DNA from: Galaxea fascicularis
Lineage: Eukaryota; Cnidaria; Anthozoa; Scleractinia; Euphylliidae
DNA length: 64,000 nucleotides
Assembly (NCBI GenBank): GCA_948470475.1
Contig: OX419346.1
Location: forward strand, 20,131,417 to 20,195,416
Direction of reading: 5' to 3'
Shown: one piece after another, positions 15,361-30,300 of the stretch
How the letters are laid out: the number at the start of each line of letters is the position of its first letter
Position numbering within the stretch: the first letter of the stretch is position 1
The notes under the pieces: generated by a model
Database searches by the model: none
What the model saw: the letters and a program-made list of their open reading frames with translations, nothing else
What the model was told of the DNA's origin: nothing
Program-made: the position numbers and the translations under genes

Positions 15361-18300
15361 GACTTGCAGCCCCTTTACCAAAGCACCTGAATTTGGCTCC
15401 ATTTTGCTCATTAACCAATTTCTATTGTTTGAATATTCATAGGCGATTTTCTCCCTTAATATAAGAGCTCTATTGCTGTAACTCGGACCACGTGTTCATT
15501 TCATCGCCTTCTTTATGCCCAGCAAGAAAAATCCAAGAAAATCCTCATTTTGAAGCAGAAATGACGATATGAATATTGAAACAATAGAAATTGGTTAATG
15601 AGCTTAAAACTTGACTTGCAGCCCCTTTACCAAAGCACCTGAATTTGGCTCCATTTTGCTCATTAACCAATTTCTATTGTTTGAATATTCATAGGCGATT
15701 TTCTCCCTTAATATAAGAGCTCTATTGCTGTAACTCGGACCACGTGTTCATTTCATCGCCTTCTTTATGCCCAGTAAGAAAAATCCAAGAAAATCCTCAT
15801 TTTGAAACAGAAATGACGATATGAATATTGAAACAATAGAAATTGGTTAATGAGCTTAAAACTTGACTTGCAGCCCCTTTACCAAAGCACCTGAATTTGG
15901 CTCCATTTTGCTCATTAACCAATTTCTATTGTTTGAATATTCATAGGCGATTTTCTCCCTTAATATAAGAGCTCTATTGCTGTAACTCGGACCACGTGTT
16001 CATTTCATCGCCTTCTTTATGCCCAGCAAGAAAAATCCAAGAAAATCCTCATTTTGAAACAGAAATGACGATATGAATATTGAAACAATAGAAATTGGTT
16101 AATGAGCTTAAAACTTGACTTGCAGCCCCTTTACCAAAGCACCTGAATTTGGCTCCATTTTGCTCATTAACCAATTTCTATTGTTTGAATATTCATAGGC
16201 GATTTTCTCCCTTAATATAAGAGCTCTATTGCTGTAACTCGGACCACGTGTTCATTTCATCGCCTTCTTTATGCCCAGCAAGAAAAATCCAAGAAAATCC
16301 TCATTTTGAAGCAGAAATGACGATATGAATATTGAAACAATAGAAATTGGTTAATGAGCTTAAAACTTGACTTGCAGCCCCTTTACCAAAGCACCTGAAT
16401 TTGGCTCCATTTTGCTCATTAACCAATTTCTATTGTTTGAATATTCATAGGCGATTTTCTCCCTTAATATAAGAGCTCTATTGCTGTAACTCGGACCACG
16501 TGTTCATTTCATCGCCTTCTTTATGCCCAGTAAGAAAAATCCAAGAAAATCCTCATTTTGAAACAGAAATGACGATATGAATATTGAAACAATAGAAATT
16601 GGTTAATGAGCTTAAAACTTGACTTGCAGCCCCTTTACCAAAGCACCTGAATTTGGCTCCATTTTGCTCATTAACCAATTTCTATTGTTTGAATATTCAT
16701 AGGCGATTTTCTCCCTTAATATAAGAGCTCTATTGCTGTAACTCGGACCACGTGTTCATTTCATCGCCTTCTTTATGCCCAGCAAGAAAAATCCAAGAAA
16801 ATCCTCATTTTGAAACAGAAATGACGATATGAATATTGAAACAATAGAAATTGGTTAATGAGCTTAAAACTTGACTTGCAGCCCCTTTACCAAAGCACCT
16901 GAATTTGGCTCCATTTTGATCATTAACCAATTTCTATTGTTTGAATATTCATAGGCGATTTTCTCCCTTAATATAAGAGCTCTATTGCTGTAACTCGGAC
17001 CACGTGTTCATTTCATCGCCTTCTTTATGCCCAGCAAGAAAAATCCAAGAAAATCCTCATTTTAAAACAGAAATGACGATATGAATATTGAAACAATAGA
17101 AATTGGTTAATGAGCTTAAAACTTGACTTGCAGCCCCTTTACCAAAGCACCTGAATTTGGCTCCATTTTGCTCATTAACCAATTTCTATTGTTTGAATAT
17201 TCATAGGCGATTTTCTCCCTTAATATAAGAGCTCTATTGCTGTAACTCGGACCACGTGTTCATTTCATCGCCTTCTTTATGCCCAGCAAGAAAAATCCAA
17301 GAAAATCCTCATTTTGAAGCAGAAATGACGATATGAATATTGAAACAATAGAAATTGGTTAATGAGCTTAAAACTTGACTTGCAGCCCCTTTACCAAAGC
17401 ACCTGAATTTGGCTCCATTTTGCTCATTAACCAATTTCTATTGTTTGAATATTCATAGGCGATTTTCTCCCTTAATATAAGAGCTCTATTGCTGTAACTC
17501 GGACCACGTGTTCATTTCATCGCCTTCTTTATGCCCAGTAAGAAAAATCCAAGAAAATCCTCATTTTGAAACAGAAATGACGATATGAATATTGAAACAA
17601 TAGAAATTGGTTAATGAGCTTAAAACTTGACTTGCAGCCCCTTTACCAAAGCACCTGAATTTGGCTCCATTTTGCTCATTAACCAATTTCTATTGTTTGA
17701 ATATTCATAGGCGATTTTCTCCCTTAATATAAGAGCTCTATTGCTGTAACTCGGACCACGTGTTCATTTCATCGCCTTCTTTATGCCCAGCAAGAAAAAT
17801 CCAAGAAAATCCTCATTTTGAAACAGAAATGACGATATGAATATTGAAACAATAGAAATTGGTTAATGAGCTTAAAACTTGACTTGCAGCCCCTTTACCA
17901 AAGCACCTGAATTTGGCTCCATTTTGCTTATTAACCAATTTCTATTGTTTGAATATTCATAGGCGATTTTCTCCCTTAATATAAGAGCTCTATTGCTGTA
18001 ACTCGGACCACGTGTTCATTTCATCGCCTTCTTTATGCCCAGCAAGAAAAATCCAAGAAAATCCTCATTTTGAAGCAGAAATGACGATATGAATATTGAA
18101 ACAATAGAAATTGGTTAATGAGCTTAAAACTTGACTTGCAGCCCCTTTACCAAAGCACCTGAATTTGGCTCCATTTTGCTCATTAACCAATTTCTATTGT
18201 TTGAATATTCATAGGCAATTTTCTCCCTTAATATAAGAGCTCTATTGCTGTAACTCGGACCACGTGTTCATTTCATCGCCTTCTTTATGCCCAGCAAGAA

Positions 18301-21300
18301 AAATCCAAGAAAATCCTCATTTTGAAACAGAAATGACGATATGAATATTGAAACAATAGAAATTGGTTAATGAGCTTAAAACTTGACTTGCAGCCCCTTT
18401 ACCAAAGCACCTGAATTTGGCTCCATTTTGCTCATTAACCAATTTCTATTGTTTGAATATTCATAGGCGATTTTCTCCCTTAATATAAGAGCTCTATTGC
18501 TGTAACTCGGACCACGTGTTCATTTCATCGCCTTCTTTATGCCCAGCAAGAAAAATCCAAGAAAATCCTCATTTTGAAACAGAAATGACGATATGAATAT
18601 TGAAACAATAGAAATTGGTTAATGAGCTTAAAACTTGACTTGCAGCCCCTTTACCAAAGCACCTGAATTTGGCTCCATTTTGCTCATTAACCAATTTCTA
18701 TTGTTTGAATATTCATAGGCGATTTTCTCCCTTAATATAAGAGCTCTATTGCTGTAACTCGGACCACGTGTTCATTTCATCGCCTTCTTTATGCCCAGCA
18801 AGAAAAATCCAAGAAAATCCTCATTTTAAAACAGAAATGACGATATGAATATTGAAACAATAGAAATTGGTTAATGAGCTTAAAACTTGACTTGCAGCCC
18901 CTTTACCAAAGCACCTGAATTTGGCTCCATTTTGCTCATTAACCAATTTCTATTGTTTGAATATTCATAGGCGATTTTCTCCCTTAATATAAGAGCTCTA
19001 TTGCTGTAACTCGGACCACGTGTTCATTTCATCGCCTTCTTTATGCCCAGCAAGAAAAATCCAAGAAAATCCTCATTTTGAAGCAGAAATGACGATATGA
19101 ATATTGAAACAATAGAAATTGGTTAATGAGCTTAAAACTTGACTTGCAGCCCCTTTACCAAAGCACCTGAATTTGGCTCCATTTTGCTCATTAACCAATT
19201 TCTATTGTTTGAATATTCATAGGCGATTTTCTCCCTTAATATAAGAGCTCTATTGCTGTAACTCGGACCACGTGTTCATTTCATCGCCTTCTTTATGCCC
19301 AGTAAGAAAAATCCAAGAAAATCCTCATTTTGAAACAGAAATGACGATATGAATATTGAAACAATAGAAATTGGTTAATGAGCTTAAAACTTGACTTGCA
19401 GCCCCTTTACCAAAGCACCTGAATTTGGCTCCATTTTGCTCATTAACCAATTTCTATTGTTTGAATATTCATAGGCGATTTTCTCCCTTAATATAAGAGC
19501 TCTATTGCTGTAACTCGGACCACGTGTTCATTTCATCGCCTTCTTTATGCCCAGCAAGAAAAATCCAAGAAAATCCTCATTTTGAAGCAGAAATGACGAT
19601 ATGAATATTGAAACAATAGAAATTGGTTAATGAGCTTAAAACTTGACTTGCAGCCCCTTTACCAAAGCACCTGAATTTGGCTCCATTTTGCTCATTAACC
19701 AATTTCTATTGTTTGAAAATTCATAGGCGATTTTCTCCCTTAATATAAGAGCTCTATTGCTGTAACTCGGACCACGTGTTCATTTCATCGCCTTCTTTAT
19801 GCCCAGCAAGAAAAATCCAAGAAAATCCTCATTTTGAAACAGAAATGACGATATGAATATTGAAACAATAGAAATTGGTTAATGAGCTTAAAACTTGACT
19901 TGCAGCCCCTTTACCAAAGCACCTGAATTTGGCTCGATTTTGCTCATTAACCAATTTCTATTGTTTGAATATTCATAGGCAATTTTCTCCCTTAATATAA
20001 GAGCTCTATTGCTGTAACTCGGACCACGTGTTCATTTCATCGCCTTCTTTATGCCCAGCAAGAAAAATCCAAGAAAATCCTCATTTTGAAACAGAAATGA
20101 CGATATGAATATTGAAACAATAGAAATTGGTTAATGAGCTTAAAACTTGACTTGCAGCCCCTTTACCAAAGCACCTGAATTTGGCTCCATTTTGCTCATT
20201 AACCAATTTCTATTGTTTGAATATTCATAGGCGATTTTCTCCCTTAATATAAGAGCTCTATTGCTGTAACTCGGACCACGTGTTCATTTCATCGCCTTCT
20301 TTATGCCCTGCAAGAAAAATCCAAGAAAATCCTCATTTTAAAACAGAAATGACGATATGAATATTGAAACAATAGAAATTGGTTAATGAGCTTAAAACTT
20401 GACTTGCAGCCCCTTTACCAAAGCACCTGAATTTGGCTCCATTTTGCTCATTAACCAATTTCTATTGTTTGAATATTCATAGGCGATTTTCTCCCTTAAT
20501 ATAAGAGCTCTATTGCTGTAACTCGGACCACGTGTTCATTTCATCGCCTTCTTTATGCCCAGCAAGAAAAATCCAAGAAAATCCTCATTTTGAAGCAGAA
20601 ATGACTATATGAATATTGAAACAATAGAAATTGGTTAATGAGCTTAAAACTTGACTTGCAGCCCCTTTACCAAAGCACCTGAATTTGGCTCCATTTTGCT
20701 CATTAACCAATTTCTATTGTTTGAATATTCATAGGCGATTTTCTCCCTTAATATAAGAGCTCTATTGCTGTAACTCGGACCACGTGTTCATTTCATCGCC
20801 TTCTTTATGCCCAGTAAGAAAAATCCAAGAAAATCCTCATTTTGAAACAGAAATGACGATATGAATATTGAAACAATAGAAATTGGTTAATGAGCTTAAA
20901 ACTTGACTTGCAGCCCCTTTACCAAAGCACCTGAATTTGGCTCCATTTTGCTCATTAACCAATTTCTATTGTTTGAATATTCATAGGCGATTTTCTCCCT
21001 TAATATAAGAGCTCTATTGCTGTAACTCGGACCACGTGTTCATTTCATCGCCTTCTTTATGCCCAGCAAGAAAAATCCAAGAAAATCCTCATTTTGAAAC
21101 AGAAATGACGATATGAATATTGAAACAATAGAAATTGGTTAATGAGCTTAAAACTTGACTTGCAGCCCCTTTACCAAAGCACCTGAATTTGGCTCCATTT
21201 TGCTCATTAACCAATTTCTATTGTTTGAATATTCATAGGCAATTTTCTCCCTTAATATAAGAGCTCTATTGCTGTAACTCGGACCACGTGTTCATTTCAT

Positions 21301-24300
21301 CGCCTTCTTTATGCCCAGCAAGAAAAATCCAAGAAAATCCTCATTTTGAAACAGAAATGACGATATGAATATTGAAACAATAGAAATTGGTTAATGAGCT
21401 TAAAACTTGACTTGCAGCCCCTTTACCAAAGCACCTGAATTTGGCTCCATTTTGCTCATTAACCAATTTCTATTGTTTGAATATTCATAGGCGATTTTCT
21501 CCCTTAATATAAGAGCTCTATTGCTGTAACTCGGACCACGTGTTCATTTCATCGCCTTCTTTATGCCCAGCAAGAAAAATCCAAGAAAATCCTCATTTTG
21601 AAACAGAAATGACGATATGAATATTGAAACAATAGAAATTGGTTAATGAGCTTAAAACTTGACTTGCAGCCCCTTTACCAAAGCACCTGAATTTGGCTCC
21701 ATTTTGCTCATTAACCAATTTCTATTGTTTGAATATTCATAGGCGATTTTCTCCCTTAATATAAGAGCTCTATTGCTGTAACTCGGACCACGTGTTCATT
21801 TCATCGCCTTCTTTATGCCCAGCAAGAAAAATCCAAGAAAATCCTCATTTTGAAACAGAAATGACGATATGAATATTGAAACAATAGAAATTGGTTAATG
21901 AGCTTAAAACTTGACTTGCAGCCCCTTTACCAAAGCACCTGAATTTGGCTCCATTTTGCTCATTAACCAATTTCTATTGTTTGAATATTCATAGGCGATT
22001 TTCTCCCTTAATATAAGAGCTCTATTGCTGTAACTCGGACCACGTGTTCATTTCATCGCCTTCTTTATGCCCAGCAAGAAAAATCCAAGAAAATCCTCAT
22101 TTTGAAACAGAAATGACGATATGAATATTGAAACAATAGAAATTGGTTAATGAGCTTAAAACTTGACTTGCAGCCCCTTTACCAAAGCACCTGAATTTGG
22201 CTCCATTTTGCTCATTAACCAATTTCTATTGTTTGAATATTCATAGGCGATTTTCTCCCTTAATATAAGAGCTCTATTGCTGTAACTCGGACCACGTGTT
22301 CATTTCATCGCCTTCTTTATGCCCAGCAAGAAAAATCCAAGAAAATCCTCATTTTGAAGCAGAAATGACGATATGAATATTGAAACAATAGAAATTGGTT
22401 AATGAGCTTAAAACTTGACTTGCAGCCCCTTTACCAAAGCACCTGAATTTGGCTCCATTTTGCTCATTAACCAATTTCTATTGTTTGAATATTCATAGGC
22501 GATTTTCTCCCTTAATATAAGAGCTCTATTGCTGTAACTCGGACCACGTGTTCATTTCATCGCCTTCTTTATGCCCAGCAAGAAAAATCCAAGAAAATCC
22601 TCATTTTGAAACAGAAATGACGATATGAATATTGAAACAATAGAAATTGGTTAATGAGCTTAAAACTTGACTTGCAGCCCCTTTACCAAAGCACCTGAAT
22701 TTGGCTCCATTTTGCTCATTAACCAATTTCTATTGTTTGAATATTCATAGGCGATTTTCTCCCTTAATATAAGAGCTCTATTGCTGTAACTCGGACCACG
22801 TGTTCATTTCATCGCCTTCTTTATGCCCAGCAAGAAAAATCCAAGAAAATCCTCATTTTGAAACAGAAATGACGATATGAATATTGAAACAATAGAAATT
22901 GGTTAATGAGCTTAAAACTTGACTTGCAGCCCCTTTACCAAAGCACCTGAATTTGGCTCCATTTTGCTTATTAACCAATTTCTATTGTTTGAATATTCAT
23001 AGGCGATTTTCTCCCTTAATATAAGAGCTCTATTGCTGTAACTCGGACCACGTGTTCATTTCATCGCCTTCTTTATGCCCAGCAAGAAAAATCCAAGAAA
23101 ATCCTCATTTTGAAAAAGAAATGACGATATGAATATTGAAACAATAGAAATTGGTTAATGAGCTTAAAACTTGACTTGCAGCCCCTTTACCAAAGCACCT
23201 GAATTTGGCTCCATTTTGCTCATTAACCAATTTCTATTGTTTGAATATTCATAGGCGATTTTCTCCCTTAATATAAGAGCTCTATTGCTGTAACTCGGAC
23301 CACGTGTTCATTTCATCGCCTTCTTTATGCCCAGCAAGAAAAATCCAAGAAAATCCTCATTTTGAAGCAGAAATGACGATATGAATATTGAAACAATAGA
23401 AATTGGTTAATGAGCTTAAAACTTGACTTGCAGCCCCTTTACCAAAGCACCTGAATTTGGCTCCATTTTGCTCATTAACCAATTTCTATTGTTTGAATAT
23501 TCATAGGCGATTTTCTCCCTTAATATAAGAGCTCTATTGCTGTAACTCGGACCACGTGTTCATTTCATCGCCTTCTTTATGCCCAGCAAGAAAAATCCAA
23601 GAAAATCCTCATTTTGAAACAGAAATGACGATATGAATATTGAAACAATAGAAATTGGTTAATGAGCTTAAAACTTGACTTGCAGCCCCTTTACCAAAGC
23701 ACCTGAATTTGGCTCCATTTTGCTCATTAACCAATTTCTATTGTTTGAATATTCATAGGCGATTTTCTCCCTTAATATAAGAGCTCTATTGCTGTAACTC
23801 GGACCACGTGTTCATTTCATCGCCTTCTTTATGCCCAGCAAGAAAAATCCAAGAAAATCCTCATTTTGAAGCAGAAATGACGATATGAATATTGAAACAA
23901 TAGAAATTGGTTAATGAGCTTAAAACTTGACTTGCAGCCCCTTTACCAAAGCACCTGAATTTGGCTCCATTTTGCTCATTAACCAATTTCTATTGTTTGA
24001 ATATTCATAGGCGATTTTCTCCCTTAATATAAGAGCTCTATTGCTGTAACTCGGACCACGTGTTCATTTCATCGCCTTCTTTATGCCCAGCAAGAAAAAT
24101 CCAAGAAAATCCTCATTTTGAAGCAGAAATGACGATATGAATATTGAAACAATAGAAATTGGTTAATGAGCTTAAAACTTGACTTGCAGCCCCTTTACCA
24201 AAGCACCTGAATTTGGCTCCATTTTGCTCATTAACCAATTTCTATTGTTTGAATATTCATAGGCGATTTTCTCCCTTAATATAAGAGCTCTATTGCTGTA

Positions 24301-27300
24301 ACTCGGACCACGTGTTCATTTCATCGCCTTCTTTATGCCCAGCAAGAAAAATCCAAGAAAATCCTCATTTTGAAACAGAAATGACGATATGAATATTGAA
24401 ACAATAGAAATTGGTTAATGAGCTTAAAACTTGACTTGCAGCCCCTTTACCAAAGCACCTGAATTTGGCTCCATTTTGCTCATTAACCAATTTCTATTGT
24501 TTGAATATTCATAGGCGATTTTCTCCCTTAATATAAGAGCTCTATTGCTGTAACTCGGACCACGTGTTCATTTCATCGCCTTCTTTATGCCCAGCAAGAA
24601 AAATCCAAGAAAATCCTCATTTTGAAACAGAAATGACGATATGAATATTGAAACAATAGAAATTGGTTAATGAGCTTAAAACTTGACTTGCAGCCCCTTT
24701 ACCAAAGCACCTGAATTTGGCTCCATTTTGCTCATTAACCAATTTCTATTGTTTGAATATTCATAGGCGATTTTCTCCCTTAATATAAGAGCTCTATTGC
24801 TGTAACTCGGACCACGTGTTCATTTCATCGCCTTCTTTATGCCCAGCAAGAAAAATCCAAGAAAATCCTCATTTTGAAGCAGAAATGACGATATGAATAT
24901 TGAAACAATAGAAATTGGTTAATGAGCTTAAAACTTGACTTGCAGCCCCTTTACCAAAGCACCTGAATTTGGCTCCATTTTGCTCATTAACCAATTTCTA
25001 TTGTTTGAATATTCATAGGCGATTTTCTCCCTTAATATAAGAGCTCTATTGCTGTAACTCGGACCACGTGTTCATTTCATCGCCTTCTTTATGCCCAGCA
25101 AGAAAAATCCAAGAAAATCCTCATTTTGAAACAGAAATGACGATATGAATATTGAAACAATAGAAATTGGTTAATGAGCTTAAAACTTGACTTGCAGCCC
25201 CTTTACCAAAGCACCTGAATTTGGCTCCATTTTGCTCATTAACCAATTTCTATTGTTTGAATATTCATAGGCGATTTTCTCCCTTAATATAAGAGCTCTA
25301 TTGCTGTAACTCGGACCACGTGTTCATTTCATCGCCTTCTTTATGCCCAGCAAGAAAAATCCAAGAAAATCCTCATTTTGAAACAGAAATGACGATATGA
25401 ATATTGAAACAATAGAAATTGGTTAATGAGCTTAAAACTTGACTTGCAGCCCCTTTACCAAAGCACCTGAATTTGGCTCCATTTTGCTCATTAACCAATT
25501 TCTATTGTTTGAATATTCATAGGCGATTTTCTCCCTTAATATAAGAGCTCTATTGCTGTAACTCGGACCACGTGTTCATTTCATCGCCTTCTTTATGCCC
25601 AGCAAGAAAAATCCAAGAAAATCCTCATTTTGAAACAGAAATGACGATATGAATATTGAAACAATAGAAATTGGTTAATGAGCTTAAAACTTGACTTGCA
25701 GCCCCTTTACCAAAGCACCTGAATTTGGCTCCATTTTGCTCATTAACCAATTTCTATTGTTTGAATATTCATAGGCGATTTTCTCCCTTAATATAAGAGC
25801 TCTATTGCTGTAACTCGGACCACGTGTTCATTTCATCGCCTTCTTTATGCCCAGCAAGAAAAATCCAAGAAAATCCTCATTTTGAAACAGAAATGACGAT
25901 ATGAATATTGAAACAATAGAAATTGGTTAATGAGCTTAAAACTTGACTTGCAGCCCCTTTACCAAAGCACCTGAATTTGGCTCCATTTTGCTCATTAACC
26001 AATTTCTATTGTTTGAATATTCATAGGCGATTTTCTCCCTTAATATAAGAGCTCTATTGCTGTAACTCGGACCACGTGTTCATTTCATCGCCTTCTTTAT
26101 GCCCAGCAAGAAAAATCCAAGAAAATCCTCATTTTGAAACAGAAATGACGATATGAATATTGAAACAATAGAAATTGGTTAATGAGCTTAAAACTTGACT
26201 TGCAGCCCCTTTACCAAAGCACCTGAATTTGGCTCCATTTTGCTCATTAACCAATTTCTATTGTTTGAATATTCATAGGCGATTTTCTCCCTTAATATAA
26301 GAGCTCTATTGCTGTAACTCGGACCACGTGTTCATTTCATCGCCTTCTTTATGCCCAGCAAGAAAAATCCAAGAAAATCCTCATTTTGAAGCAGAAATGA
26401 CGATATGAATATTGAAACAATAGAAATTGGTTAATGAGCTTAAAACTTGACTTGCAGCCCCTTTACCAAAGCACCTGAATTTGGCTCCATTTTGCTCATT
26501 AACCAATTTCTATTGTTTGAATATTCATAGGCGATTTTCTCCCTTAATATAAGAGCTCTATTGCTGTAACTCGGACCACGTGTTCATTTCATCGCCTTCT
26601 TTATGCCCAGTAAGAAAAATCCAAGAAAATCCTCATTTTGAAACAGAAATGACGATATGAATATTGAAACAATAGAAATTGGTTAATGAGCTTAAAACTT
26701 GACTTGCAGCCCCTTTACCAAAGCACCTGAATTTGGCTCCATTTTGCTCATTAACCAATTTCTATTGTTTGAATATTCATAGGCGATTTTCTCCCTTAAT
26801 ATAAGAGCTCTATTGCTGTAACTCGGACCACGTGTTCATTTCATCGCCTTCTTTATGCCCAGCAAGAAAAATCCAAGAAAATCCTCATTTTGAAACAGAA
26901 ATGACGATATGAATATTGAAACAATAGAAATTGGTTAATGAGCTTAAAACTTGACTTGCAGCCCCTTTACCAAAGCACCTGAATTTGGCTCCATTTTGCT
27001 TATTAACCAATTTCTATTGTTTGAATATTCATAGGCGATTTTCTCCCTTAATATAAGAGCTCTATTGCTGTAACTCGGACCACGTGTTCATTTCATCGCC
27101 TTCTTTATGCCCAGCAAGAAAAATCCAAGAAAATCCTCATTTTGAAACAGAAATGACGATATGAATATTGAAACAATAGAAATTGGTTAATGAGCTTAAA
27201 ACTTGACTTGCAGCCCCTTTACCAAAGCACCTGAATTTGGCTCCATTTTGCTCATTAACCAATTTCTATTGTTTGAATATTCATAGGCGATTTTCTCCCT

Positions 27301-30300
27301 TAATATAAGAGCTCTATTGCTGTAACTCGGACCACGTGTTCATTTCATCGCCTTCTTTATGCCCAGCAAGAAAAATCCAAGAAAATCCTCATTTTGAAAC
27401 AGAAATGACGATATGAATATTGAAACAATAGAAATTGGTTAATGAGCTTAAAACTTGACTTGCAGCCCCTTTACCAAAGCACCTGAATTTGGCTCCATTT
27501 TGCTCATTAACCAATTTCTATTGTTTGAATATTCATAGGCGATTTTCTCCCTTAATATAAGAGCTCTATTGCTGTAACTCGGACCACGTGTTCATTTCAT
27601 CGCCTTCTTTATGCCCAGCAAGAAAAATCCAAGAAAATCCTCATTTTGAAACAGAAATGACGATATGAATATTGAAACAATAGAAATTGGTTAATGAGCT
27701 TAAAACTTGACTTGCAGCCCCTTTACCAAAGCACCTGAATTTGGCTCCATTTTGCTCATTAACCAATTTCTATTGTTTGAATATTCATAGGCGATTTTCT
27801 CCCTTAATATAAGAGCTCTATTGCTGTAACTCGGACCACGTGTTCATTTCATCGCCTTCTTTATGCCCAGCAAGAAAAATCCAAGAAAATCCTCATTTTG
27901 AAACAGAAATGACGATATGAATATTGAAACAATAGAAATTGGTTAATGAGCTTAAAACTTGACTTGCAGCCCCTTTACCAAAGCACCTGAATTTGGCTCC
28001 ATTTTGCTTATTAACCAATTTCTATTGTTTGAATATTCATAGGCGATTTTCTCCCTTAATATAAGAGCTCTATTGCTGTAACTCGGACCACGTGTTCATT
28101 TCATCGCCTTCTTTATGCCCAGCAAGAAAAATCCAAGAAAATCCTCATTTTGAAACAGAAATGACGATATGAATATTGAAACAATAGAAATTGGTTAATG
28201 AGCTTAAAACTTGACTTGCAGCCCCTTTACCAAAGCACCTGAATTTGGCTCCATTTTGCTCATTAACCAATTTCTATTGTTTGAATATTCATAGGCGATT
28301 TTCTCCCTTAATATAAGAGCTCTATTGCTGTAACTCGGACCACGTGTTCATTTCATCGCCTTCTTTATGCCCAGCAAGAAAAATCCAAGAAAATCCTCAT
28401 TTTGAAACAGAAATGACGATATGAATATTGAAACAATAGAATTTGGTTAATGAGCTTAAAACTTGACTTGCAGCCCCTTTACCAAAGCACCTGAATTTGG
28501 CTCCATTTTGCTCATTAACCAATTTCTATTGTTTGAATATTCATAGGCGATTTTCTCCCTTAATATAAGAGCTCTATTGCTGTAACTCGGACCACGTGTT
28601 CATTTCATCGCCTTCTTTATGCCCAGCAAGAAAAATCCAAGAAAATCCTCATTTTGAAACAGAAATGACGATATGAATATTGAAACAATAGAAATTGGTT
28701 AATGAGCTTAAAACTTGACTTGCAGCCCCTTTACCAAAGCACCTGAATTTGGCTCCATTTTGCTCATTAACCAATTTCTATTGTTTGAATATTCATAGGC
28801 GATTTTCTCCCTTAATATAAGAGCTCTATTGCTGTAACTCGGACCACGTGTTCATTTCATCGCCTTCTTTATGCCCAGTAAGAAAAATCCAAGAAAATCC
28901 TCATTTTGAAACAGAAATGACGATATGAATATTGAAACAATAGAAATTGGTTAATGAGCTTAAAACTTGACTTGCAGCCCCTTTACCAAAGCACCTGAAT
29001 TTGGCTCCATTTTGCTCATTAACCAATTTCTATTGTTTGAATATTCATAGGCGATTTTCTCCCTTAATATAAGAGCTCTATTGCTGTAACTCGGACCACG
29101 TGTTCATTTCATCGCCTTCTTTATGCCCAGCAAGAAAAATCCAAGAAAATCCTCATTTTGAAGCAGAAATGACGATATGAATATTGAAACAATAGAAATT
29201 GGTTAATGAGCTTAAAACTTGACTTGCAGCCCCTTTACCAAAGCACCTGAATTTGGCTCCATTTTGCTCATTAACCAATTTCTATTGTTTGAATATTCAT
29301 AGGCGATTTTCTCCCTTAATATAAGAGCTCTATTGCTGTAACTCGGACCACGTGTTCATTTCATCGCCTTCTTTATGCCCAGCAAGAAAAATCCAAGAAA
29401 ATCCTCATTTTGAAACAGAAATGACGATATGAATATTGAAACAATAGAAATTGGTTAATGAGCTTAAAACTTGACTTGCAGCCCCTTTACCAAAGCACCT
29501 GAATTTGGCTCCATTTTGCTCATTAACCAATTTCTATTGTTTGAATATTCATAGGCGATTTTCTCCCTTAATATAGGAGCTCTATTGCTGTAACTCGGAC
29601 CACGTGTTCATTTCATCGCCTTCTTTATGCCCAGCAAGAAAAATCCAAGAAAATCCTCATTTTGAAGCAGAAATGACGATATGAATATTGAAACAATAGA
29701 AATTGGTTAATGAGCTTAAAACTTGACTTGCAGCCCCTTTACCAAAGCACCTGAATTTGGCTCCATTTTGCTCATTAACCAATTTCTATTGTTTGAATAT
29801 TCATAGGCGATTTTCTCCCTTAATATAAGAGCTCTATTGCTGTAACTCGGACCACGTGTTCATTTTATCGCCTTCTTTATGCCCAGCAAGAAAAATCCAA
29901 GAAAATCCTCATTTTGAAGCAGAAATGACGATATGAATATTGAAACAATAGAAATTGGTTAATGAGCTTAAAACTTGACTTGCAGCCCCTTTACCAAAGC
30001 ACCTGAATTTGGCTCCATTTTGCTCATTAACCAATTTCTATTGTTTGAATATTCATAGGCGATTTTCTCCCTTAATATAAGAGCTCTATTGCTGTAACTC
30101 GGACCACGTGTTCATTTCATCGCCTTCTTTATGCCCAGCAAGAAAAATCCAAGAAAATCCTCATTTTGAAACAGAAATGACGATATGAATATTGAAACAA
30201 TAGAAATTGGTTAATGAGTTTAAAACTTGACTTGCAGCCCCTTTACCAAAGCACCTGAATTTGGCTCCATTTTGCTCATTAACCAATTTCTATTGTTTGA

